Below, piece after piece: positions 7,530 to 11,251 of a stretch of DNA of 11,251 bases. The first letter of the stretch is position 1, and the number at the start of each line of letters is the position of its first letter. The notes under the pieces are model-generated. The model did not search any database. It saw only the letters and a list, made by a program, of their open reading frames with translations, and was not told where the DNA came from. The stretch is from Gammaproteobacteria bacterium. GTDB taxonomy: Bacteria > Pseudomonadota > Gammaproteobacteria > SZUA-229. Where the stretch lies: contig JAPHRB010000082.1 in NCBI GenBank assembly GCA_026197015.1, positions 1 to 11,251 of the forward strand, read 5' to 3'. The position numbers and the translations under genes are program-made.

Positions 7530-7748
7530 CTACCTCTCAAGTACTGCTATCGCACTTTCTAAAGCCAGCCTAAGCTCCTTAGCCTGATCAATTGTCATGG
7601 CATAATAACGGCTTATTTCTGCATCTTCGGCTAATTGCCCTGGATTGGAAATAAAATGCGGCCGAAAAACCACAAGTTTATGCTCTTCGATTGGTCCAAC
7701 GTCCCAGTTTGCAATTGGGTATATATTCTCATTTTCCTGTTCTGACAT
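7530..7748 (-). CDS. Small BssS-like hypothetical protein
   Basis: A 72-residue soluble protein. Its layout recalls the enterobacterial BssS (YceP) family of small biofilm/stress-related proteins: an early IYPIANWD segment (9-16) with a Trp-Asp pair, a strand with an LVVFRPHF core (25-32), a polar loop, and a C-terminal helix MTIDQAKELRLALESAIAVLE (51-71). I judge this from remembered family pattern, not an alignment, and BssS itself has no agreed molecular function. Expression is supported by a near-consensus sigma70 promoter (-10 TATAAT at 7790-7785). The leader of about 30 nt has a GAGA element 7 nt before the ATG as a weak ribosome site. It is divergent from the DUF2797 gene and followed by another small gene on the same strand. 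Confidence 0.65.
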   Translation of the reverse strand: MSEQENENIYPIANWDVGPIEEHKLVVFRPHFISNPGQLAEDAEISRYYAMTIDQAKELRLALESAIAVLER

Positions 7749-7784
7749 TTTTTTCTCAATATTTAAACCATTAATACATTCTAC

Positions 7785-7814
7785 ATTATAGGGCTTGTTT
7801 TCTGTCTATGTTAA
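7785..7814 (-). promoter_or_regulatory. Sigma70-like promoter for the BssS-like gene
   Basis: On the - strand TTAACA (7814-7809; 5 of 6 matches to TTGACA) and a perfect TATAAT (7790-7785) are 18 nt apart. Transcription would begin near 7778, about 30 nt before the ATG at 7748. This is the best promoter match in the window. One arm of the 11-bp inverted repeat (7799-7809) lies inside the spacer and touches the -35 box. Confidence 0.65.
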
Positions 7815-7842
7815 TATTCCCAATCGAATAAATAGACAGAAA
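7799..7842. repeat. Perfect 11-bp inverted repeat in the divergent promoter region
   Basis: TTTCTGTCTAT (7799-7809) and ATAGACAGAAA (7832-7842) are exact reverse complements separated by 22 nt. The arms are centred about two helical turns plus one base turn apart (33 bp). The left arm sits in the spacer of the - strand promoter; the right arm ends 7 nt before the DUF2797 ATG, where a ribosome site would be. It could be a pair of half-sites for a DNA-binding regulator, or an RNA hairpin in the DUF2797 leader. Confidence 0.6.
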
Positions 7843-7849
7843 TTGACCT

Positions 7850-8671
7850 ATGAAATACAGCGGCAACATTCAGAAGATGCAAACCAAACTTGATGATACT
7901 GTGTTTTATCACCTGCCAATAGGTGATGACCTGGTAGATATGAATGTTTTAATAGGTTCAGAAATCAAACTGACTTATCAAGGTGAAATTAACTGTGTAG
8001 CCTGTGATCGCAAGACGAAAAAGAGCTTTGCTCAAGGCTTCTGTTATCCCTGTTTTCAATCATTGGCTCAGTGTGATATGTGCATTATGAAACCAGAAAA
8101 ATGTCATTATGCAGAAGGCACCTGCAGAGAACCAGAATGGGGCGAACAATTTTGTCTACAAGACCATTATGTTTATCTGGCAAACTCTTCAGGGCTAAAA
8201 GTTGGCATCACCCGCGGCACCCAAATTCCAACTCGCTGGATGGATCAGGGGGCGACTCAGGCAATTCCTGTTTTCAGAGTCAAAAATCGCTTAACATCAG
8301 GTTTAGTTGAAGTTATTTTTAAAAATCACGTGGCGGATAAAACCAGTTGGCAAAAAATGCTAAAAGGTGAGGCAGATAAAGTTGACATGTTAACTCGTCG
8401 CGATGAGCTTTACGAATTAAGTAAAGACGCATTAAGTGAACTGTCACACTCATTAGATAGTGATGCTATTGAGTTTCTGGAAAATGAATCTGTGGTAGAT
8501 ATTAATTTCCCGGTTAATCAGTATCCGCAAAAAGTTAAATCATTTAACTTTGATAAAACACCCGAAGTTAGTGGCGTATTAAATGGTATTAAAGGGCAAT
8601 ATTTAATTCTCGACAATGGCGTATTAAATATACGCAAGTTTGGCGGTTATAACTTAACACTTGAAACCTGA
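7850..8671 (+). CDS. DUF2797 family protein, cysteine-rich with GIY-YIG-like core
   Basis: 273 residues, no signal peptide or membrane segment; function unknown. I recognise the DUF2797 family from its layout: an N-terminal strand-rich part (1-45), a cysteine-rich region with CxxC pairs C49/C52, C65/C68 and C75/C78 plus C85, C92 and C102, likely binding zinc, and then HYVYLANSSGLKVGITR (106-122). That last segment, followed by R129 in PTRW, N146 in KNR and E154 in SGLVE, has the order of a GIY-YIG nuclease core (two short strands, Arg on a helix, later Glu). This is my inference and not an established function. A C-terminal beta-rich part (about 215-273) follows a helical linker. The ATG at 7850 is kept because the family normally begins with this SGN-like N-terminus, although no Shine-Dalgarno is visible; the spot holds an arm of the inverted repeat. 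It is a single gene, divergent from the BssS-like gene. Confidence 0.82.
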   Translation: MKYSGNIQKMQTKLDDTVFYHLPIGDDLVDMNVLIGSEIKLTYQGEINCVACDRKTKKSFAQGFCYPCFQSLAQCDMCIMKPEKCHYAEGTCREPEWGEQFCLQDHYVYLANSSGLKVGITRGTQIPTRWMDQGATQAIPVFRVKNRLTSGLVEVIFKNHVADKTSWQKMLKGEADKVDMLTRRDELYELSKDALSELSHSLDSDAIEFLENESVVDINFPVNQYPQKVKSFNFDKTPEVSGVLNGIKGQYLILDNGVLNIRKFGGYNLTLET

Positions 8672-8749
8672 ATAACCACTATCTGGCCCGAATGGCCCTT
8701 ACTTTTAAAGCCTTTCTTTGTGCCTGCGCCCCTCTGTGAATTTTTTTCA

Positions 8750-9046
8750 TTAAGATTCTGAAGAGGACTGATGAACTTCACCTGACTCACGTTCACCCAT
8801 CTCAAAACCATGATGATAGGCTTTATGCCATTCCATTATCTGGTCTTTCTTATGTATAGACTCATCATCTAATGTTAGATGACTCAGCTTTTCTGCAAAG
8901 CCATTTTTATTGAAATAGGATACAACCCCATTGGCATAACCCCGGTTGTACCAGAGCTGTGCATCAGAAGGGTTATCCAGATAATCATGGGTTTCTGCGT
9001 ATAACTTCTCGACTAAACCCGTTAATTTATCAATTACAGTCATCAT
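8750..9046 (-). CDS. Small hypothetical protein with repeated YxxG(Y/F)xxG motif
   Basis: 98 residues, soluble, predicted mostly helical; I do not recognise the family. The sequence carries two similar elements, YNRGYANG (33-40) and YHHGFEMG (77-84), each preceded within a few residues by Trp (W32 and W73). This suggests two related helical hairpins around a variable middle loop (about 48-70). The last 15 residues are polar and Ser/Glu-rich, probably disordered. Two adjacent ATG codons start the frame; either is possible. It begins 2 nt after the stop of the upstream 111-residue gene, so the two are almost certainly one transcript and may be translationally coupled. It converges on the DUF2797 gene with 78 nt between, where I see no convincing terminator. 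Confidence 0.7.
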   Translation of the reverse strand: MMTVIDKLTGLVEKLYAETHDYLDNPSDAQLWYNRGYANGVVSYFNKNGFAEKLSHLTLDDESIHKKDQIMEWHKAYHHGFEMGERESGEVHQSSSES

Positions 9047-9048
9047 AT

Positions 9049-9384
9049 TTAACTCAATAGTTCGTCTAGTGAAGAACCTTCAGCATCTTCACCCATTTCA
9101 ACTATCAGGGTTTGCTCTAATGGCAGGCTATTAGATTTAATATGCGGCAATATTTGCTCAGTCAGCTCAATTACCATCATTAACCCTCTCTGGCCACCCG
9201 CATCTGTTGTGGATTTAGCCTGTTCCAGCATAAACTCAATATAAGCACGCAGGGATTCCAGACGCTGATCAACTGTCATTAACTGAAAATCAGTGGTAAA
9301 GCTCAGATGTAACTCACGTAACTGGGGTTTCGGATCATGCACCGATATATTAAAAGGAACCGGGGGATGCATAGACGCACTCAT
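9049..9384 (-). CDS. Small hypothetical protein, helical with acidic C-terminus
   Basis: 111 residues, soluble, family not recognised. An N-terminal segment rich in Pro and strand formers (1-35) with an HLSFTTDF element leads into helices at about 37-57 (VDQRLESLRAYIEFMLEQA) and 66-85 (GLMMVIELTEQILPHI). The tail (about 97-111) is acidic, MGEDAEGSSLDELLS, the kind of end often used for protein contacts. Translation could begin at M1 or M5; M1 has an AGAGTGA element about 8 nt upstream on the - strand and is preferred. It is the first gene of a two-gene unit that diverges from metG, with 101 nt between the start codons; a TATAAT lies 32 nt upstream. The position next to metG gives no firm hint of function. 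Confidence 0.7.
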   Translation of the reverse strand: MSASMHPPVPFNISVHDPKPQLRELHLSFTTDFQLMTVDQRLESLRAYIEFMLEQAKSTTDAGGQRGLMMVIELTEQILPHIKSNSLPLEQTLIVEMGEDAEGSSLDELLS

Positions 9385-9415
9385 GAATATTCACTCTAAT
9401 CTCTCAGGAGTGGGA

Positions 9416-9421
9416 ATTATA
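9416..9421 (-). promoter_or_regulatory. Candidate -10 box for the two-gene small-protein unit
   Basis: A perfect TATAAT on the - strand lies 32 nt before the ATG at 9384. No good -35 box is found 16-18 nt upstream, where the sequence is T-rich. The placement in the divergent metG intergenic region fits, but the call rests on one hexamer. Confidence 0.35.
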
Positions 9422-9422
9422 T

Positions 9423-9451
9423 ATGAAAAATACGGCTAAAAATGCTATTTT
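9423..9451 (+). promoter_or_regulatory. Weak candidate promoter for metG
   Basis: ATGAAA (9423-9428) and TATTTT (9446-9451) are 17 nt apart, and TG at 9443-9444 gives an extended -10 (TGCTATTTT). Each hexamer matches consensus at 4 of 6. Transcription would begin near 9458, leaving a leader of about 28 nt. It is adjacent to the divergent -10 box on the other strand. Confidence 0.3.
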
Positions 9452-9485
9452 ACGCGACTGAGATTTAATCTAAATACGAGCATCC

Positions 9486-11251
9486 ATGAGCACACAACGT
9501 AAAATCCTTATCACAAGCGCACTACCCTATGCCAATGGCCCAATTCATCTTGGTCATCTGGTTGAATATATTCAAACGGATATCTGGGCACGATTTCAAA
9601 AAATGCGTGGCCATGAGTGCCATTATGTCTGTGCAGATGATGCTCACGGCACACCTATTATGTTACGTGCGCGTGAGGATGGTATTACTCCAGAGCAGTT
9701 AATAGCTGACGTAAGTCGTGATCATCAAGCTGACTTTTCCGAGTTTCTAATTGGCTTTGATAATTATCACAGCACTCACTCAGCTGAGAATAAGGAACTA
9801 TCCCAGAGTATTTATCGAGCTTTGCGTGATGATGGACATATAACAACCCGTACCATTTCACAGGCTTATGACCCTGAAGCAAATATGTTTTTGCCTGATC
9901 GTTTTATCAAAGGCACCTGCCCCAAGTGTAGCGCTGAAGACCAATACGGTGATAACTGCGAAGTGTGTGGTGCAACTTATGACACCACCGATTTGAAAAA
10001 ACCTTATTCCGTTGTTTCGGGTGCCACACCTATCAAAAAAGATACCGAACATTTCTTCTTTAAACTGGGTGATTTCGAAGCCATGCTTAAAGAATGGACT
10101 ACTGCGGGTCATGTGCAGTCTGAAATTGCTAACAAGCTAAATGAATGGTTTGAATCAGGACTGAAAGACTGGGATATTACACGAGATGCGCCTTACTGGG
10201 GTTTTGAAATTCCAGACTCTAAAGATAAATTTTTCTACGTCTGGTTAGATGCACCTATTGGTTATATGGCCAGTTTTAAAAATTTATGCGATAAAACCGA
10301 TCTGGATTTCGATGAGTTCTGGAAGTCAGAAGACAAAACCGAGTTGTACCACTTCATCGGTAAAGACATTGCTTACTTCCATACTTTATTCTGGCCGGCT
10401 GTTTTAAAAGGCTCGGGTTATCGCACACCAACTAAAGTTTTCTGTCACGGCTTCTTAACTGTTGATGGTGCAAAAATGTCGAAGTCTCGCGGCACCTTTA
10501 TCAAGGCGCGGACTTATCTGGATAATTTAAAACCTGAATATTTACGTTATTACTATGCCGCAAAATTATCCTCGGGTGTTGATGACATCGACTTAAATTT
10601 AGAAGATTTTCAACAACGTGTTAATACAGACCTGGTTGGTAAGTTTGTTAACATCGCCTCACGCGTTGCCAGTTTCATTAAAAAGAACAATGACGGTTTA
10701 TTATCAGCGTCTTTACCTGCACCTGACTTACATCAACAAATGATTGATGCGGGTGATTCTATTGCTCAACATTATGAAGACAGAAAATATTCTCAGGCTA
10801 CCCGTGAAATAATGACATTAGCCGATAAAGCCAATGAATATATTGCCAATGAAGAACCCTGGGCTAAAAACAAACAGCCGGGTTTAGAACAGCAGGTGCA
10901 TGATATTTGTACACAGGGCATTAACATGTTCCGTATACTGTGTATTTATTTAAAACCCATATTACCTGAAGTTATTAAGCAAGCAGAAGATTTTTTAAAC
11001 TGTGGCGATTTAAGCTGGAATGATTTAGACAAACCACTGTTAAATCACAAAATCAATAAATTCAAACCTTTAATGCAACGAGTTGAAAAAGAAGCTATTG
11101 ATAATATTATTGATGCATCTAAAGAAGATATTAAAGCCACCGCACAAAAAACACCGGCTAAAAAATCAAACAAGGATAAAACCGCGTCTAATACGCCTGT
11201 TAACGATGAAATAGCCCCCGAAATAGAATTCGACGATTTTGCTAAAATTGA
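9486..11251 (+). CDS. metG: Methionyl-tRNA synthetase, class I, 3' end outside window
   Basis: Cytoplasmic enzyme (EC 6.1.1.10) that charges initiator and elongator tRNA-Met. 588 full codons are visible and the frame is still open at the window edge; E. coli MetRS has about 677 residues. The ATP-binding HIGH motif is HLGH (21-24), in the LITSALPYANGPIHLGH context. A zinc knuckle has C145, C148, C158 and C161. The KMSKS motif is exact at 330-334. These numbers match E. coli almost residue for residue. The anticodon-binding helical domain covers about 390-540. A Lys/Ala/Thr-rich linker (about 543-575) then leads to IEFDDFAKI, the usual first strand of the C-terminal OB-fold tRNA-binding (EMAP-II/Trbp111-like) dimerisation domain, so the missing part is about 90 residues. 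The start ATG is preceded by a weak ACGAG ribosome site. No T-box or methionine riboswitch-like leader is visible in the short upstream gap. Confidence 0.96.
   Translation, partial: MSTQRKILITSALPYANGPIHLGHLVEYIQTDIWARFQKMRGHECHYVCADDAHGTPIMLRAREDGITPEQLIADVSRDHQADFSEFLIGFDNYHSTHSAENKELSQSIYRALRDDGHITTRTISQAYDPEANMFLPDRFIKGTCPKCSAEDQYGDNCEVCGATYDTTDLKKPYSVVSGATPIKKDTEHFFFKLGDFEAMLKEWTTAGHVQSEIANKLNEWFESGLKDWDITRDAPYWGFEIPDSKDKFFYVWLDAPIGYMASFKNLCDKTDLDFDEFWKSEDKTELYHFIGKDIAYFHTLFWPAVLKGSGYRTPTKVFCHGFLTVDGAKMSKSRGTFIKARTYLDNLKPEYLRYYYAAKLSSGVDDIDLNLEDFQQRVNTDLVGKFVNIASRVASFIKKNNDGLLSASLPAPDLHQQMIDAGDSIAQHYEDRKYSQATREIMTLADKANEYIANEEPWAKNKQPGLEQQVHDICTQGINMFRILCIYLKPILPEVIKQAEDFLNCGDLSWNDLDKPLLNHKINKFKPLMQRVEKEAIDNIIDASKEDIKATAQKTPAKKSNKDKTASNTPVNDEIAPEIEFDDFAKI

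Noticed and set aside
8685..8697. GGCC repeat pair after the DUF2797 stop as a terminator stem
   Set aside because: Only 4 bp pair, and no T-tract follows directly. I see no convincing terminator in the 78-nt convergent gap.
9685..10112. Two - strand open frames of 65 and 84 codons
   Set aside because: Both are antisense to metG, which is unmistakable from its HLGH, zinc-cysteine and KMSKS motifs.

Overview
The window looks like a chromosomal segment of a moderately AT-rich gammaproteobacterium. It carries a complete sucrose synthesis and use cluster of the type described in halotolerant methylotrophs and methanotrophs (sps-spp-fruK-ams), beside a periplasmic di-heme peroxidase, a gammaproteobacterial-type DUF2797 protein and a MetRS whose key residues fall at the same numbers as in E. 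coli. The genus cannot be fixed from the sequence. Methylophaga-like or Methylococcales-like bacteria are a reasonable guess because of the sucrose cluster, but other halophilic gammaproteobacteria carry similar genes. I see no tRNA, rRNA, CRISPR array, insertion sequence or phage gene.

Layout. Positions 1-975 (+): the 3' part of a secreted di-heme cytochrome c peroxidase; its real start lies left of the window. Positions 976-1112: a convergent intergenic gap with overlapping inverted repeats, probably a terminator. Positions 1113-7051 (-): the sucrose block, transcribed leftwards as sucrose-phosphate synthase (two-domain), sucrose-phosphate phosphatase, fructokinase and amylosucrase. The first three overlap by 4 nt at each junction. 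Amylosucrase follows after a 100-nt gap. Positions 7141-7748 (-): two small hypothetical genes, one BssS-like, headed by a strong sigma70-like promoter. Positions 7850-8671 (+): a DUF2797 protein with a cysteine-rich N-terminus and a possible GIY-YIG-like core. Positions 8750-9384 (-): two small unknown genes 2 nt apart. Position 9486 to the end (+): metG, cut off by the window just as its C-terminal tRNA-binding domain begins. No gene-free stretch exceeds 300 bases.

How the genes work together. SPS joins nucleotide-glucose and fructose-6-phosphate into sucrose-6-phosphate, and SPP frees sucrose, a compatible solute. Amylosucrase can turn sucrose into alpha-1,4-glucan plus fructose, and fructokinase returns fructose to fructose-6-phosphate. 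Together they form a closed loop that either holds sucrose as an osmolyte or moves glucose into a glycogen-like store.

The window is mostly conventional. I do not see a clear new multi-gene system. The points most worth a second look are the perfect 11-bp inverted repeat between the small-gene promoter and the DUF2797 start, the degenerate phosphatase domain of SPS beside an intact SPP, the GIY-YIG-like core of the DUF2797 protein, and the apparent loss of the gating histidine in the peroxidase.
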